The translations under genes and the position numbers were made by a program. A stretch of DNA of 64,000 bases, taken from Sphingorhabdus wooponensis (GTDB taxonomy: Bacteria > Pseudomonadota > Alphaproteobacteria > Sphingomonadales > Sphingomonadaceae). Below the pieces are notes generated by a model that saw only the letters and a program-made list of their open reading frames with translations, was not told the DNA's origin and searched no databases. The stretch is from positions 998,001 to 1,062,000 of the forward strand of contig NZ_RWJI01000001.1 of assembly GCF_003933235.1 (NCBI RefSeq). Direction: 5' to 3'. This document shows, piece after piece, positions 20,756 through 31,763 of the stretch. How positions within the stretch are numbered: position 1 is the stretch's first letter; each line of letters begins with the position of its first letter.

Positions 20756-21537
20756 GAGTTAATGTCTCTATTCCTGTATAAAAGCGCCAGCCCCCGCAGC
20801 GTCAAATCGGGCTCTACCCGGTCAAATAAATGGCCATGCTGCTGAAACAATATGGCCAAGCCACCGGTTGCAATGACCGACACCGGTTCGCCAATTTCAG
20901 CTTTCATCCGTGCGAGGATCCCTTCGATCATCGCCACATAGCCCCAATAGATGCCAATCTGCATTTGTCCAACAGTCGTTGTACCAATTACGCTTTCATT
21001 TGGTGGTGGTTCGATTGCAATTCGCGGCAACATGGCTGCGGCGGCATAGAGCGCATCTAGCGAAAGATTGACGCCCGGTGCGATGCTACCGCCGCGATAA
21101 GAGCCATCTGGTCCAACATGATCAAATGTTGTGGCTGTGCCAAAGCTGATGACGATCTTGTGACCGTCTGCCAAGGAATGGGCGGCAATGGCATTCACGG
21201 CGCGGTCCGCGCCAACGGCGTGCGGTTCAGCTACGCGCAATTGAATGCCCCAACCGACACTGCCGCGTCCAGCAACTAAGGCCTCACACCCGAAATAGCG
21301 TGTCGCTAGCAATTGCAAATTATGCAAAGCGCGCGGAACGACCGTTGCAATAATGACCGCCTTCACATCTGCACGATGAAAGCCTGCCATCTGGATCAAT
21401 TGGTCCAACCAAACCGCATATTCATCGGCGGTGCGCCGTGCATCTGTCGCAATGCGCCATCTTTGCACTATTTCGCCAGCGTCATTGACCAATGCAAATT
21501 TCACATTGGTGTTACCTGTATCAATTGCGAGCAGCAT
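20752..21537 (-). CDS. coaX: Type III pantothenate kinase
   Basis: Phosphorylates pantothenate, the first step of coenzyme A synthesis, and is insensitive to CoA feedback in this class. The 261-residue protein opens [16 protein letters not shown] (phosphate loop of the ASKHA fold). It has [32 protein letters not shown] with the catalytic Asp region, and [22 protein letters not shown], followed by ATGGLA. Overlaps rnj by 4 bp; birA ends 12 bp upstream. Confidence 0.95.
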   Translation of the reverse strand: MLLAIDTGNTNVKFALVNDAGEIVQRWRIATDARRTADEYAVWLDQLIQMAGFHRADVKAVIIATVVPRALHNLQLLATRYFGCEALVAGRGSVGWGIQLRVAEPHAVGADRAVNAIAAHSLADGHKIVISFGTATTFDHVGPDGSYRGGSIAPGVNLSLDALYAAAAMLPRIAIEPPPNESVIGTTTVGQMQIGIYWGYVAMIEGILARMKAEIGEPVSVIATGGLAILFQQHGHLFDRVEPDLTLRGLALLYRNRDINS

Positions 21538-21549
21538 AGCCCACCCCTG

Positions 21550-22296
21550 CTAAATTAGAAAAACGTCGGCAGCGTGAATGGCACGAATTGAACCATCCGC
21601 CAAGCGGAGCTGCAATGCACCATCATCATCAAGACCAGCATAAAGGCCATCCACTTCTTCGCCATCGGGCAGCTTTGCCGACAAGGCTGTGCCGCGTGGA
21701 TGGGCGTGCCCTTCCCAATGGCGAACGATGGCTCCCAAACCCGACAGCCGCCAGATATTGAGATAGCGCGCGAATGCGTCAGCTAAGATCTCGAGAGCCG
21801 TTTGGGCATCTGGCGGCGTTCCACCAAGCGTCAATAGGTCCGACACCTTCCGGTCCAGATTTTGCGGGTGCCAGACAAGGTTAAGGCCAATACCCACAAC
21901 GACAGCATCTGCAGCACGCTCCAACAATATGCCGCATAATTTTGAACCATCATGCGTCAGAATGTCGTTGGGCCATTTGAGGCGGATATCGACTTGTGGC
22001 GCCATATGCCGGACGGCATCATAAGCAGCAACTGCCGTTACAAAAGCAAGCCCAGCGGGCGAAGGGTCACTATCACGCAAGCGCACGATGACGCTGGCAA
22101 AGAGATTCCCTTTCGGGCTTTCCCAACTGCGGCCAAGACGTCCACGCCCGCCATCCTGCGCATCTGCGCGAAGCCATAGGCCTTCAGGAGCACCTTGCGT
22201 CGCGCGTATCAGAAGATCCGCATTCGTTGATCCCGTGAGCGCGACTTCTTCAAAAATGGGCGTCAGAACAGCGCCCTCGCAGCATAAGCTGTCCAA
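21550..22296 (-). CDS. birA: Biotin-[acetyl-CoA-carboxylase] ligase
   Basis: Attaches biotin to the carboxyl-carrier protein of acetyl-CoA carboxylase and other carboxylases. It has TGSTNADLLIRA, the biotinyl-AMP loop GGRGRLGRSWESPKGN, LKWPNDIL and GILLE, plus a short C-terminal SH3-like domain. It lacks the N-terminal DNA-binding domain of E. coli BirA, so it should not regulate biotin genes. The start is uncertain: no ATG precedes the conserved region. A TTG at 22296 lies inside nuoN and a CTG at 22266 overlaps the nuoN stop; I give the longer form. Confidence 0.9.
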   Translation of the reverse strand: MDSLCCEGAVLTPIFEEVALTGSTNADLLIRATQGAPEGLWLRADAQDGGRGRLGRSWESPKGNLFASVIVRLRDSDPSPAGLAFVTAVAAYDAVRHMAPQVDIRLKWPNDILTHDGSKLCGILLERAADAVVVGIGLNLVWHPQNLDRKVSDLLTLGGTPPDAQTALEILADAFARYLNIWRLSGLGAIVRHWEGHAHPRGTALSAKLPDGEEVDGLYAGLDDDGALQLRLADGSIRAIHAADVFLI

Positions 22297-23705
22297 ACCC
22301 CAAGCGCAGGTATCGCAAAATACCCCAAGGGTGAATTTGCAGCAGCCAATAGGCCGCCTGTCCAGACAAGAACCTTGTCATCGCTTTCAATAATGACATC
22401 CGCTGCGTCATCAAAATACATGACCTTGACGACTTTCAGATAATAAAATGCACCAATGACGGATGCCGTGATGCCAATGACGGCTAATGGCAACAGACCA
22501 GCTGCCACTGTGGCGTTAAACACTACGAGCTTGCCCCAAAAACCGAACAATGGCGGAATACCGGCGAGGCTGAACATGAAAATGGCTAAAGCCGCGGCGA
22601 GCGCAGGCCGCGTCTTGGACAGACCGGCGATATCAACAAACTCTTCACGATAGCCGCCGTTTTTATCCTTCAACTGCATTAGGCAAATGAAGCTGCCTAA
22701 GGTCATGGCGACATAAATGACTAGATACACAAGCATGGCAGAAATGCCATGCTCTGTTCCCGTCGCAAGGCCAATCAAAATGAAGCCAACATTGTTGATT
22801 GAGCTATACGCCATCAGGCGTTTCAGATTTTGCTGACCAATGGCACCAACTGCGCCGATAATGATCGACATCAATGCGACAGCGATAATGATTTGCTGCC
22901 AAACCAATATTTGCGAGCCAAATGCCTCAAGCACGATACGGATTGTCAACGCAATTGCCGCAACCTTAGGCGCGCTGGCAAAGAATGCAGTAACGGGTGT
23001 CGGCGCCCCTTCATAAACATCTGGCGTCCACATGTGGAACGGCGCGGCACTAATTTTGAAGGCAAGCCCCGATAGGATGAAAACGATACCGAAGATCAAG
23101 CCAAGGCCGACTTCCTTATCCATAGCGGCGCCAATTGCGGCAAAACTTGTGGAGCCGGCAAAGCCATAAACCAAAGACGCGCCGAACAAGAGCATGCCGC
23201 TGGCCAATGCGCCAAGGACGAAATATTTAAGCCCGGCTTCAGCTGAACGGCCGTCAGAGCGCACAAAGCTTGCAAGAACATAGGCCGACAAGCCCTGCAG
23301 CTCTAAACCAATATATAGTGAAATCAGGTCAGTTGCTGAGACCATCACGGCCATGCCAATGCAAGACAGTAAGATAAGCACAGGATATTCGGCGCGCATA
23401 GCACCCGCATTTTCCAAGAAGCGCGGCGCAATCATCAATGCGATGGCGGCAGCAATGAAAATTAATATCTTGGAGAAATTACCAAATGCATCATTGATTA
23501 ACAGACCGTCAAAAGCAGATGCGTCTGTGGCATTCATCATAGCGGTGACAACAAATGCTGCGGCCGCGCCAAGAGCCGTAACTGCCAATATACTGATCAA
23601 GCGACCAGCCTGTTCACGCCACGCAGCCACAAGTAAAAGGCCAAGCGCGGAGAAGGTCAGGATGATTTCCGGACGGAGTAATGCGAGAGAAGCGTTCAGT
23701 TCCAT
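22263..23705 (-). CDS. nuoN: NADH-quinone oxidoreductase subunit N
   Basis: One of three antiporter-like proton-pumping membrane subunits of respiratory complex I. The 480-residue protein has about 14 membrane helices and the proton_antipo_M domain. Conserved charged residues sit in IGLELQGLSAYVL and GLAFKISAAPFHMWTPDVYEGAPTPVTAF, with further family segments KRLMAYSSINNVGF and FSLAGIPPLFGFWGKL. It is the last complex I gene of the operon and its end overlaps the birA reading frame. Confidence 0.96.
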   Translation of the reverse strand: MELNASLALLRPEIILTFSALGLLLVAAWREQAGRLISILAVTALGAAAAFVVTAMMNATDASAFDGLLINDAFGNFSKILIFIAAAIALMIAPRFLENAGAMRAEYPVLILLSCIGMAVMVSATDLISLYIGLELQGLSAYVLASFVRSDGRSAEAGLKYFVLGALASGMLLFGASLVYGFAGSTSFAAIGAAMDKEVGLGLIFGIVFILSGLAFKISAAPFHMWTPDVYEGAPTPVTAFFASAPKVAAIALTIRIVLEAFGSQILVWQQIIIAVALMSIIIGAVGAIGQQNLKRLMAYSSINNVGFILIGLATGTEHGISAMLVYLVIYVAMTLGSFICLMQLKDKNGGYREEFVDIAGLSKTRPALAAALAIFMFSLAGIPPLFGFWGKLVVFNATVAAGLLPLAVIGITASVIGAFYYLKVVKVMYFDDAADVIIESDDKVLVWTGGLLAAANSPLGYFAIPALGVWTAYAARALF

Positions 23706-25267
23706 TATTTATGGCTCCCCTCAGCCATGTTTTTTTCCGTATGATGCATTACGCGATACCGCGCGGTTGTTGGATCGACTAATTTCAGTTTGCTATCACC
23801 TGCAGGTGCAGCGCGTTCGACGCGCTCTACTATTGTGGCCACGTCACGGCGAATGGGTGCCAGAAATGTCTCAGGATATACACCCATCCACAACACCACG
23901 ACAGCAATCGGCGCGAGAAGCCACATTTCGCGGCCATTAACGTCCGACATCGCTGCAGCATCGGCATTGACTTGCGGACCAAAGGCGATGCGGCGGTAGA
24001 GATATAGCATATAGCCTGCACCCAAAATGATACCGGTGGTTGCGATGAATGTGGCCCAAGTGGAAACCTTATACGCTCCGGCAAGGCTCAAAAATTCACC
24101 CACAAACCCGCTGGTGCCGGGCAAGCCAACGCTCGCCATTGTAAACAGCATGAATAGCAAAGCATATTTGGGCATATTGACGCTGAGGCCACCATAACGA
24201 CTGATCTCACGCGTATGCAGGCGGTCGTAAATAACGCCAACACACAAGAAGAGGGCGCCCGATACGAGGCCATGGCTCAACATCACAATGATCGCGCCTT
24301 CAATACCTTGTTGGTTGAAGGTGAAGAGGCCAACAGTCACAATGGCCATATGCGCGACCGACGAATACGCGATCAGCTTTTTCATATCGTGCTGCACCAA
24401 TGCAACGAGCGAGGTGTAGACTACCGCAACCATCGACAGGCCAAAGACTAACGGAATGAAGTAAGCGCTCGCCTCTGGGAACATCGGTAAGGAGAAACGC
24501 AGGAAGCCGTAGCCACCCATTTTCAGAAGCACACCCGCTAATATCACGGAACCTGCGGTCGGTGCTTGAACGTGGGCATCAGGCAACCATGTGTGCACGG
24601 GCCACATGGGCATCTTCACCGCAAAAGATGCGAAGAATGCAAACCACAACCATGTCTGCGCTTCTGCAGGAAAATCTGTGTTCAGCAATGTTGGAATATC
24701 CGCGGTGCCAGCAAATTGGATCATCCAAAGCATCGCAATCAGCATCACGAGTGAACCAAGCAATGTGTAGAGGAAGAATTTGTACGAAGCGTAAATGCGG
24801 TCCTGCCCACCCCAAATGCCGATGATGAGATACATCGGAATTAGGCCTGCTTCAAAGAAGATGTAGAACAGCAGCAAATCCTGCGCCGCAAAAACGCCAA
24901 TCATCAGCGTTTCCATCAACAGGAACGCGGCCATATATTCACCGACGCGTTTCTGGATGGATGTCCAGCTAGCACCAATACAAATCGGCATCAGGAATAC
25001 CGAAAGCATAATCAATGTTAGCGAAATGCCGTCAATGCCAAGCCGCCAACCAATGGGGCCGAACAAGGTCGCGCTTTCGGTAAATTGCCATTGCGCGCCC
25101 GCGGGATCATAGCTGATCCAAAGCACGACGCCGAGAACAAGATTCAACAATGTCGCCGACAGCGCAATAATACGCGCTAGCTCTGCGCGTACAAACAAGC
25201 ACAAAGCTGCTGCCACCACCGGGATGGCTAACATGATCGAAAGGATAGGAATATCTGCGGCGTTCAT
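23705..25267 (-). CDS. nuoM: NADH-quinone oxidoreductase subunit M
   Basis: Antiporter-like proton-translocating membrane subunit of complex I. The 520-residue protein shows the NuoM/ND4 signatures FEAGLIPMYLIIGIWGGQDR (conserved membrane Glu), FAVKMPMWPVHTWLPDAHVQ, KKLIAYSSVAHMAIV and GLPGTSGFVGEFL. About 14 membrane helices and normal length. Stops and starts touch those of nuoL (25267) and nuoN (23705), one-base overlaps typical of this operon. Confidence 0.97.
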   Translation of the reverse strand: MNAADIPILSIMLAIPVVAAALCLFVRAELARIIALSATLLNLVLGVVLWISYDPAGAQWQFTESATLFGPIGWRLGIDGISLTLIMLSVFLMPICIGASWTSIQKRVGEYMAAFLLMETLMIGVFAAQDLLLFYIFFEAGLIPMYLIIGIWGGQDRIYASYKFFLYTLLGSLVMLIAMLWMIQFAGTADIPTLLNTDFPAEAQTWLWFAFFASFAVKMPMWPVHTWLPDAHVQAPTAGSVILAGVLLKMGGYGFLRFSLPMFPEASAYFIPLVFGLSMVAVVYTSLVALVQHDMKKLIAYSSVAHMAIVTVGLFTFNQQGIEGAIIVMLSHGLVSGALFLCVGVIYDRLHTREISRYGGLSVNMPKYALLFMLFTMASVGLPGTSGFVGEFLSLAGAYKVSTWATFIATTGIILGAGYMLYLYRRIAFGPQVNADAAAMSDVNGREMWLLAPIAVVVLWMGVYPETFLAPIRRDVATIVERVERAAPAGDSKLKLVDPTTARYRVMHHTEKNMAEGSHK

Positions 25268-27291
25268 TATGCTCTCACCATCATCCAGCTCACCGCGATG
25301 ACTAAGCCAAGAAGCATCACAAGCGCATATGTATAAAGATAACCCGACTGCATTCGCACAGCCAATTTGCTACCAAGGGACACTAAAGCGGCCGAACCAT
25401 TGGGCCCAAAACGGTCAATGATGCCGATATCTCCTTGTTTCCAGAACAGACGTCCAAACCAAAATGCAGGACGCACGAACAAGAAATTATAGAGTTCGTC
25501 AAAATACCATTTATTGAGGAAGAAACGGTAAATCGGCGCAAAAGTCGTCGCTAAACGTTGCGGTGCATCTTTCGACAACTGGTACATGACATAGGCTGTT
25601 ACCAGACCAATAAGCATGGCAACGGTCGATGACAATTTCACCCACAAAGGCACTTCATGCATAGCATGCATCAGATGCGTGTTGAAATAGAGCGTGCTAT
25701 TTGCCCAAAATGCTTGCCCTGCCTCCGCATCAATAAATGCATTGTGGAAGACAAAACCTGCAAAAATGGCGCCTACCGTCAACAACGCCAAAGGCGTCAG
25801 CATTGGCCAAGGGCTTTCATGTGGATGATAGCCCGCCGTCCCGTCATCTTTCGCGCCATGCGCATGTGCGTCATGGTCATGATTGTCGTGCATAGCATGT
25901 TGTATATGCTCCGATTGTTCCCAGCGCGGCGTGCCAAAGAAGGTCAGGAACATGAGGCGCCAGCTGTAGAAGCTCGTTAGAAGCGCGGCTAGTACGCCAA
26001 TGGCAAAGCCGTACATGTGGAAGGTAGATTCACTCGCAAACGCAGCTTCAATAATTGCATCTTTTGAATAGAAACCAGCAAATCCGCCAACACCAAGGAT
26101 ACCTACACCCGTTATCGCCAAAGTGCCTGCCATCATGGCCCAGAATGTCAGCGGGATATGTTTCCGCAAACCGCCATAATAACGCATATCCTGTTCATGG
26201 TGCATCGCATGGATCACCGAACCTGCGCCCAGGAACAACAACGCCTTGAAAAAGGCATGGGTGAAGAGATGGAACATCGCCGCACCATAAGCGCCGGTAC
26301 CGGCAGCAAAGAACATATAGCCCAGTTGCGAGCAGGTGGAATAAGCGATGACGCGCTTGATATCGTTTTGCACAAGACCAACTGTTGCAGCGAAGATGGC
26401 TGTCGTCGCGCCCACGATCGTAACGACATCGAGGGCGAATTGGCTGGTCTCAAACAAGGGCGACAGGCGGCACACCATGAACACGCCGGCGGTCACCATA
26501 GTTGCTGCGTGAATTAATGCCGAAACGGGCGTTGGCCCCTCCATCGCGTCCGGTAACCATGTATGCAGACCAAGTTGCGCCGATTTACCCATCGCACCGA
26601 TGAACAGCAATATACACAGCAAGCTCATGGTATCGACGCGCAGCCCCAAAAAGCCGATGCTTGAACCGACCTTATCCGGTGCGGCAGCGAGAATTTCCGG
26701 GATCGAAACGGTGCCAAACAACCAGAATATGCCGAAAATGCCGAGCATGAAACCGAGGTCGCCAACACGGTTGACGACGAACGCTTTGATCGCCGCAGCA
26801 TTTGCGCTCGGTTTCTTGTACCAGAAACCAATCAACAAATAAGACGCAAGGCCAACACCTTCCCATCCGAAGAACATTTGTACCAGATTGTTGGCGGTGA
26901 CCAACATCAACATCGCAAAGGTAAACAGCGACAGATACGCAAAAAAGCGCGGCTGATCGGGATCTTCCTCCATATAGCCCCAGCTATAGAGATGTACGAG
27001 CGCCGACACGCTGGTGATGACCACGAGCATGACGGCGGTTAGGGCGTCGACGCGCAATTCCCAGTCAAAAGTCAGATCGCCCGACTGCACCCATGTCATC
27101 ACGGGTTGGACATAAGCGGTTTCGCTACCGTTCAAAAAACCGATGAAAATCGGCCAGCTCAGGAACGCAGCAATAAACAAGCTAGCAGTAGTGATAGTCT
27201 TGGCTGCCAAAGCGCCAATAAAGCGCTGCCCTAGCCCTGCGACAAGCGCAGCAAGAAGCGGCAGGAAAACAATGAAATGGATTGCAGTCAC
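25267..27291 (-). CDS. nuoL: NADH-quinone oxidoreductase subunit L
   Basis: Largest antiporter-like subunit of complex I, with the long lateral amphipathic helix at its C-terminus. The 674-residue protein carries [54 protein letters not shown] and [20 protein letters not shown] His/Asp-rich loop near residues 465-485 ([12 protein letters not shown]) lies between late helices; it is variable in the family and could bind metal only speculatively. Lies 6 bp after nuoK. Confidence 0.97.
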   Translation of the reverse strand: MTAIHFIVFLPLLAALVAGLGQRFIGALAAKTITTASLFIAAFLSWPIFIGFLNGSETAYVQPVMTWVQSGDLTFDWELRVDALTAVMLVVITSVSALVHLYSWGYMEEDPDQPRFFAYLSLFTFAMLMLVTANNLVQMFFGWEGVGLASYLLIGFWYKKPSANAAAIKAFVVNRVGDLGFMLGIFGIFWLFGTVSIPEILAAAPDKVGSSIGFLGLRVDTMSLLCILLFIGAMGKSAQLGLHTWLPDAMEGPTPVSALIHAATMVTAGVFMVCRLSPLFETSQFALDVVTIVGATTAIFAATVGLVQNDIKRVIAYSTCSQLGYMFFAAGTGAYGAAMFHLFTHAFFKALLFLGAGSVIHAMHHEQDMRYYGGLRKHIPLTFWAMMAGTLAITGVGILGVGGFAGFYSKDAIIEAAFASESTFHMYGFAIGVLAALLTSFYSWRLMFLTFFGTPRWEQSEHIQHAMHDNHDHDAHAHGAKDDGTAGYHPHESPWPMLTPLALLTVGAIFAGFVFHNAFIDAEAGQAFWANSTLYFNTHLMHAMHEVPLWVKLSSTVAMLIGLVTAYVMYQLSKDAPQRLATTFAPIYRFFLNKWYFDELYNFLFVRPAFWFGRLFWKQGDIGIIDRFGPNGSAALVSLGSKLAVRMQSGYLYTYALVMLLGLVIAVSWMMVRA

Positions 27292-27297
27292 AGGATG

Positions 27298-27603
27298 TTA
27301 CCCCTTCATCCGGTTGACGTCATCAACGGCGATGGTGCCACGGCCGCGGAAATAGATAACTAATATCGCAAGGCCAATCGCGGCCTCACCTGCGGCCACG
27401 GTCAACACGAACATGGCAAAAATTTGTCCGGTTAGGTCGCCTAAAAAGACACTGAACGCGACAAGATTGATGTTAACTGCAAGCAATATAAGTTCGATCG
27501 CCATCAGGATAATGATGACATTCTTGCGGTTCAGGAAAATGCCAAGCACGCCCATCACAAACAAGATGCTGCTGACCACGAGATAATGTTCGATACCAAT
27601 CAC
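27298..27603 (-). CDS. nuoK: NADH-quinone oxidoreductase subunit K
   Basis: Small membrane subunit of complex I that helps form the fourth proton pathway. The 101-residue protein has three helices and the conserved [13 protein letters not shown] segment, whose membrane glutamate is essential in E. coli, and [11 protein letters not shown] with the second membrane Glu. It overlaps nuoJ by 4 bp and lies 6 bp before nuoL. Confidence 0.97.
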   Translation of the reverse strand: MIGIEHYLVVSSILFVMGVLGIFLNRKNVIIILMAIELILLAVNINLVAFSVFLGDLTGQIFAMFVLTVAAGEAAIGLAILVIYFRGRGTIAVDDVNRMKG

Positions 27604-28220
27604 AGCTCAATCCCCTGCCCGACGGGCTGATTAACATTGCGCGTCGCGTCTTCTGGACGGCGCTGGACCTGGCTGCTGATGTTCTGACCGCGCGTATTAT
27701 GGCTGCGGCGATGTGTCAGAACAATTGCGCCGACCATCGCGACCAACAGGATCAAGCCTGCCGTTTCGAACAAGAAGACATATTTACTGTAGAGCAAGGC
27801 GCCAATGGCCTCGATATTTGGTACTGTCGGCGATACCGTCGCAACGCCTGCCTCAGGCGTGCCAAGCTGCACGGCACCGGCCTGATATGCGCCGATACCA
27901 AGCACCAGTTCAGCCACCAAAACAATTGCAAGTAAAAGCCCAAGCGGGACATTCTTGATAAATCCTGCACGCAATTCAGCAAAATCAATATCAAGCATCA
28001 TGACCACAAACAGGAACAAGACCGCAACCGCGCCGACATAGACAATGACCAACAACATCGCGATAAACTCTGCGCCGATTAGGACCATAAGGCCTGCCGC
28101 GTTGAAGAAGGCAACAATCAGCCACAGCACACTGTGTACCGGGTTGCGCGCAAAAATGACCATCGCCGCAGACGCTATGACGATGCTTGCAAAGATATAG
28201 AAAGAGACAAGTTGGATCAC
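27600..28220 (-). CDS. nuoJ: NADH-quinone oxidoreductase subunit J
   Basis: Membrane subunit of complex I beside the quinone cavity. The 206-residue protein has five helices, with [39 protein letters not shown] and [12 protein letters not shown] recognisable. The polar C-terminal tail after residue 170 is a little longer than in E. coli, as usual in alphaproteobacteria. Overlaps nuoK by 4 bp; 12 bp after nuoI. Confidence 0.97.
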   Translation of the reverse strand: MIQLVSFYIFASIVIASAAMVIFARNPVHSVLWLIVAFFNAAGLMVLIGAEFIAMLLVIVYVGAVAVLFLFVVMMLDIDFAELRAGFIKNVPLGLLLAIVLVAELVLGIGAYQAGAVQLGTPEAGVATVSPTVPNIEAIGALLYSKYVFLFETAGLILLVAMVGAIVLTHRRSHNTRGQNISSQVQRRPEDATRNVNQPVGQGIEL

Positions 28221-28232
28221 TATGGGTCGCCC

Positions 28233-28721
28233 TTAACGATAGGGTGCATCGGCGGCAAGGTTCGCGGCAATCGCCCGTTCCCATTTCGCGCCGTTGTCGA
28301 GGAGCTTGGCCTTATCATAGAGCAATTCCTCACGTGTTTCTGTTGCGAACTCGAGGTTCGGGCCTTCGACAATGGCATCGACCGGGCATGCTTCTTGGCA
28401 AAAACCGCAGTAGATGCACTTCGTCATATCAATGTCATAGCGCGTGGTCCGGCGGCTACCGTCATCGCGTGGTTCGGACTCAATGGTAATGGCTAAAGCA
28501 GGGCAAACCGCCTCACATAATTTACATGCGATGCAGCGTTCTTCCCCATTGGGGTAACGACGCAGCGCATGTTCACCACGAAAACGTGGGGAAAGCGGGT
28601 TCTTTTCGAACGGATAATTGATCGTCGCCTTACGCTTGAAGAAATATTTCAAGGTCAACATGTGCGCCTTGACGAATTCCCACAAAGTGAAGGTTTTGAT
28701 GAGATGCGCGATGGTAGTCAT
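28233..28721 (-). CDS. nuoI: NADH-quinone oxidoreductase subunit I (ferredoxin-like)
   Basis: Peripheral-arm subunit carrying the two 4Fe-4S clusters that pass electrons towards NuoB. The 162-residue protein has two cluster motifs, [13 protein letters not shown] and [16 protein letters not shown], after an N-terminal amphipathic helix. The start [11 protein letters not shown] at 28721 overlaps the nuoH stop as ATGA, so the 26-codon upstream extension into nuoH is rejected. Confidence 0.97.
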   Translation of the reverse strand: MTTIAHLIKTFTLWEFVKAHMLTLKYFFKRKATINYPFEKNPLSPRFRGEHALRRYPNGEERCIACKLCEAVCPALAITIESEPRDDGSRRTTRYDIDMTKCIYCGFCQEACPVDAIVEGPNLEFATETREELLYDKAKLLDNGAKWERAIAANLAADAPYR

Positions 28722-29764
28722 GCGAAATGTCCTGTGAACATAAGATAGCCGCTTACCAAAAAGACCCAGAAGAGCGAGATTGGCAGAAACACTTTCCAAC
28801 CCAAACGCATCAATTGATCATAACGGTAACGCGGAACAGTCGCCTTTACCCAAGCAAAGATGAAGAACATCAGAAGGATTTTAGCGAAGAACCAGATGAT
28901 GCCTGGAACGGCGTACAATGGAGCCCAGTCAACCGGCGGCAAGTAACCGCCCCAGAACAGGATAACGTTCAGCGCGCACATTAACAGGACGTTGGCATAT
29001 TCACCCAACCAGAACAAAGCGAAAGCCATGGAGGAATATTCGGTTTGATAACCGGCAACCAATTCACTTTCCGCTTCGGTCAAATCGAAAGGCGCGCGCG
29101 CAGTTTCCGCCATTGAACTGATGAGGAACATCACCGCAATCGGGAACAGCAAGGGATTAAAGGCATAGGCATTGATGAAGCCAAAAATATGACTGCGTTG
29201 CCCTTCAACAATACCGCCTACATTGAAAGTGCCAGCCCAAAGGACGACGCATATCAAAATGAAGCCAATAGAGACCTCATATGATATCATCTGCGCTGCT
29301 GCGCGCATCGCCGAATAAAAAGGATATTTGGAGTTGGATGCCCATCCCGCAATAACCACGCCATAAACACCAAGGCTACTAATCGCGAGAATGTAGAGTA
29401 AGCCAACATTGATATTCGACAGCACGACGCCGTCGGCAAAAGGAATGACGGCCCACGCCATGAGCGCAACAGTGAAGGTAATGATCGGCGCGATTAGGAA
29501 TAGGCCTCGGTTCGACGCGCTAGGGATGATCGTTTCTTGTAAGAAAACCTTCAAACCATCGGCGAAGGATTGCAGTATTCCGAAAGGTCCAACGACATTG
29601 GGGCCCCGGCGCAATGCAAAAGCGGCCCATAATTTACGTTCCGCATAAATGATGAGCGCAACGGCCAACATCAGCGGCAGTGCAATAAGCAGAATGCCAG
29701 CGATGGTCGCGGTGAACCATGCCGCTTCGTAACTCATGCCGAGATTTTGGAAGAAGGATGTCAT
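28718..29764 (-). CDS. nuoH: NADH-quinone oxidoreductase subunit H
   Basis: Membrane subunit that forms the quinone-binding cavity at the junction of the two arms of complex I. The 348-residue protein has eight or so helices and the conserved [47 protein letters not shown] and [21 protein letters not shown] segments. The start MTSFFQNLG at 29764 overlaps the nuoG stop (ATGA); the longer frame into nuoG is rejected. Confidence 0.97.
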   Translation of the reverse strand: MTSFFQNLGMSYEAAWFTATIAGILLIALPLMLAVALIIYAERKLWAAFALRRGPNVVGPFGILQSFADGLKVFLQETIIPSASNRGLFLIAPIITFTVALMAWAVIPFADGVVLSNINVGLLYILAISSLGVYGVVIAGWASNSKYPFYSAMRAAAQMISYEVSIGFILICVVLWAGTFNVGGIVEGQRSHIFGFINAYAFNPLLFPIAVMFLISSMAETARAPFDLTEAESELVAGYQTEYSSMAFALFWLGEYANVLLMCALNVILFWGGYLPPVDWAPLYAVPGIIWFFAKILLMFFIFAWVKATVPRYRYDQLMRLGWKVFLPISLFWVFLVSGYLMFTGHFA

Positions 29765-31761
29765 TCCGCTGCCTCCAAAATTTGCGTGCCATACAACAAT
29801 TCCGCTGAGCATCTTTGCATCGTTTCAGACGCGCGGCAAATCGCGTTGGTCAGGTAGAAATCCTTAATGGGATAATCTGCAATCTTGCCGCTCACATCCG
29901 CTGAAAGCGATGGTTCCGACCAGCCATAATCCGCCAGTCCTTCTACACCCAAAGCGGGCACAGCCTTCGTCATTTCGGCGCGCAAGGCATCTAGGCTGTC
30001 AAATGGGAGGCGCTTGCCCAGCACATCGGACAAAGCACGGAATATGGCCCAATCTTCGCGCGCATCTCCTGGCGGGAACACCGCGCGCTCGCCGCGTTGC
30101 ACGCGGCCTTCCAAGTTTACATAGGTACCCGATTTTTCGGAATATGCTGCGCCAGGCAAAATAACATCGGCATGATGTGCGCCATTATCGCCATGGTGGC
30201 CGACATAGACTTTGAAGCTGCCGGCGAACAGGCTGTAATCCACCTCATCCGCACCAAGGAAAAACGCTAGCTTGGGCTGCGCCGCAGCGAGCTTCTTTAT
30301 GCCACCATCATGCGCATAACCGAGCATGAGGCCACCCATACGGGCCGCTGCAAAGTGCAAGATGTTGAAACCATTCCAATCGTCGCGCACCAGCTTATAC
30401 TTTTTGGCAAAAGCCAATGCCGCACCGTGCACACCATCATAACGCAACGCACCGCCGCCGACGATAATCGCCGGACGTTCAGCAGTCTTCAGCGCATCGG
30501 ATAAAGCCTTGGGCGCTTTTGTTAACGCACTCAGGTCATCGCCGAGCCATTCGACCTTATAGGTCAGGTCGGTCACGGGTCCGATAGCAAACACCTTTGC
30601 CTTGCGCTTGCGAATAGCCTTTTGAATGCGGGTATTCACCAACGGTGCCTCTCGCCGCAAATCGCTTCCGACCAACAAGATTACGTCAGCATTTTCAATG
30701 CCAGCTATCGTGGTGTTGAAATTCACCGCAGACAGCGACGATGTGTCATATGCAAGGCCCGTCTGGCGCCCCTCCAACATCGACGTGCCAGCCAATTCGC
30801 GCGCGGCGAACATAGTTTCACAATCAACCTGATCACCCGCCAGTACCGCCGCTTCACCTGTCCAATGCGCCTTGATAGCGTCAAAGGCCTCAGCCCAGTC
30901 GGCGGCGACCAGCTTTCCATCCTTGCGGATATAGGGCTTGTCCAAACGGCGATGCGTCAGGCCGTCAACGGCATGGCGCGTTTTATCCGACGCCCATTCT
31001 TCATTCACATCATCATTGATACGCGGCAAGGCGCGCAATACGGCCCGGCCCCTGCTATCGAGACGGATGTTGGTGCCAACGGCATCCATCACATCTATGC
31101 TTGGCGTCTTCTTCAGTTCCCACGGGCGCGCCTCAAAAGCATAAGGCTTTGACGTCAATGCACCAACGGGACACAGGTCAACGACATTGCCCGATAGCTC
31201 GCTTTGCATAGCGTGCTCTAAATAGGTCGTGATCTGCATATTTTCGCCGCGACCAATCGCGCCGATTTCTTCAATGCCGGCTACCTCTTCCGCAAAACGG
31301 ACGCAGCGTGTGCACTGAATGCAACGCGTCATTGCCGTTTTAACCAGCGGCCCCATATATTTTTCGGACACCGCGCGCTTGTTTTCATCAAAACGAGACG
31401 CGCCGCGCCCATAAGCCACACTTTGGTCCTGCAAATCGCATTCGCCGCCTTGGTCGCAAATTGGGCAATCCAACGGGTGGTTGATGAGCAGAAACTCCAT
31501 CACCCCTTCGCGTGCCTTTTTAACCATCGGCGTATCGGTGCGGATGATCTGACCTTCCGTGGCCGGCAAAGCGCACGACGCCTGTGGCTTTGGTGGACCG
31601 GGTGCAACCTCAACCAGACACATGCGGCAATTGCCCGCAATGGACAGCCGTTCATGATAACAAAAGCGCGGAATTTCCTTCCCCGCCATCTCACACGCCT
31701 GCAACACAGTCGCGCCTGCGGGGACTTCCAGTTCTAATCCGTCTACGGTCACTTTAGGCAT
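29761..31761 (-). CDS. nuoG: NADH-quinone oxidoreductase subunit G
   Basis: Large peripheral-arm subunit holding one 2Fe-2S and two 4Fe-4S clusters. The 666-residue protein has the 2Fe-2S motif in CYHERLSIAGNCRMCLVEV, the His/Cys-ligated cluster in CPICDQGGECDLQDQSVAYG, and TRCIQCTRCVRFAEEVAGI. A molybdopterin-oxidoreductase-like domain, non-catalytic in complex I, follows. The extra N7-cluster cysteines found in E. coli are not evident, as in mitochondrial and alphaproteobacterial forms. Ends in an ATGA overlap with nuoH, 2 bp after nuoF. Confidence 0.97.
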   Translation of the reverse strand: MPKVTVDGLELEVPAGATVLQACEMAGKEIPRFCYHERLSIAGNCRMCLVEVAPGPPKPQASCALPATEGQIIRTDTPMVKKAREGVMEFLLINHPLDCPICDQGGECDLQDQSVAYGRGASRFDENKRAVSEKYMGPLVKTAMTRCIQCTRCVRFAEEVAGIEEIGAIGRGENMQITTYLEHAMQSELSGNVVDLCPVGALTSKPYAFEARPWELKKTPSIDVMDAVGTNIRLDSRGRAVLRALPRINDDVNEEWASDKTRHAVDGLTHRRLDKPYIRKDGKLVAADWAEAFDAIKAHWTGEAAVLAGDQVDCETMFAARELAGTSMLEGRQTGLAYDTSSLSAVNFNTTIAGIENADVILLVGSDLRREAPLVNTRIQKAIRKRKAKVFAIGPVTDLTYKVEWLGDDLSALTKAPKALSDALKTAERPAIIVGGGALRYDGVHGAALAFAKKYKLVRDDWNGFNILHFAAARMGGLMLGYAHDGGIKKLAAAQPKLAFFLGADEVDYSLFAGSFKVYVGHHGDNGAHHADVILPGAAYSEKSGTYVNLEGRVQRGERAVFPPGDAREDWAIFRALSDVLGKRLPFDSLDALRAEMTKAVPALGVEGLADYGWSEPSLSADVSGKIADYPIKDFYLTNAICRASETMQRCSAELLYGTQILEAAE

Positions 31762-31763
31762 GT

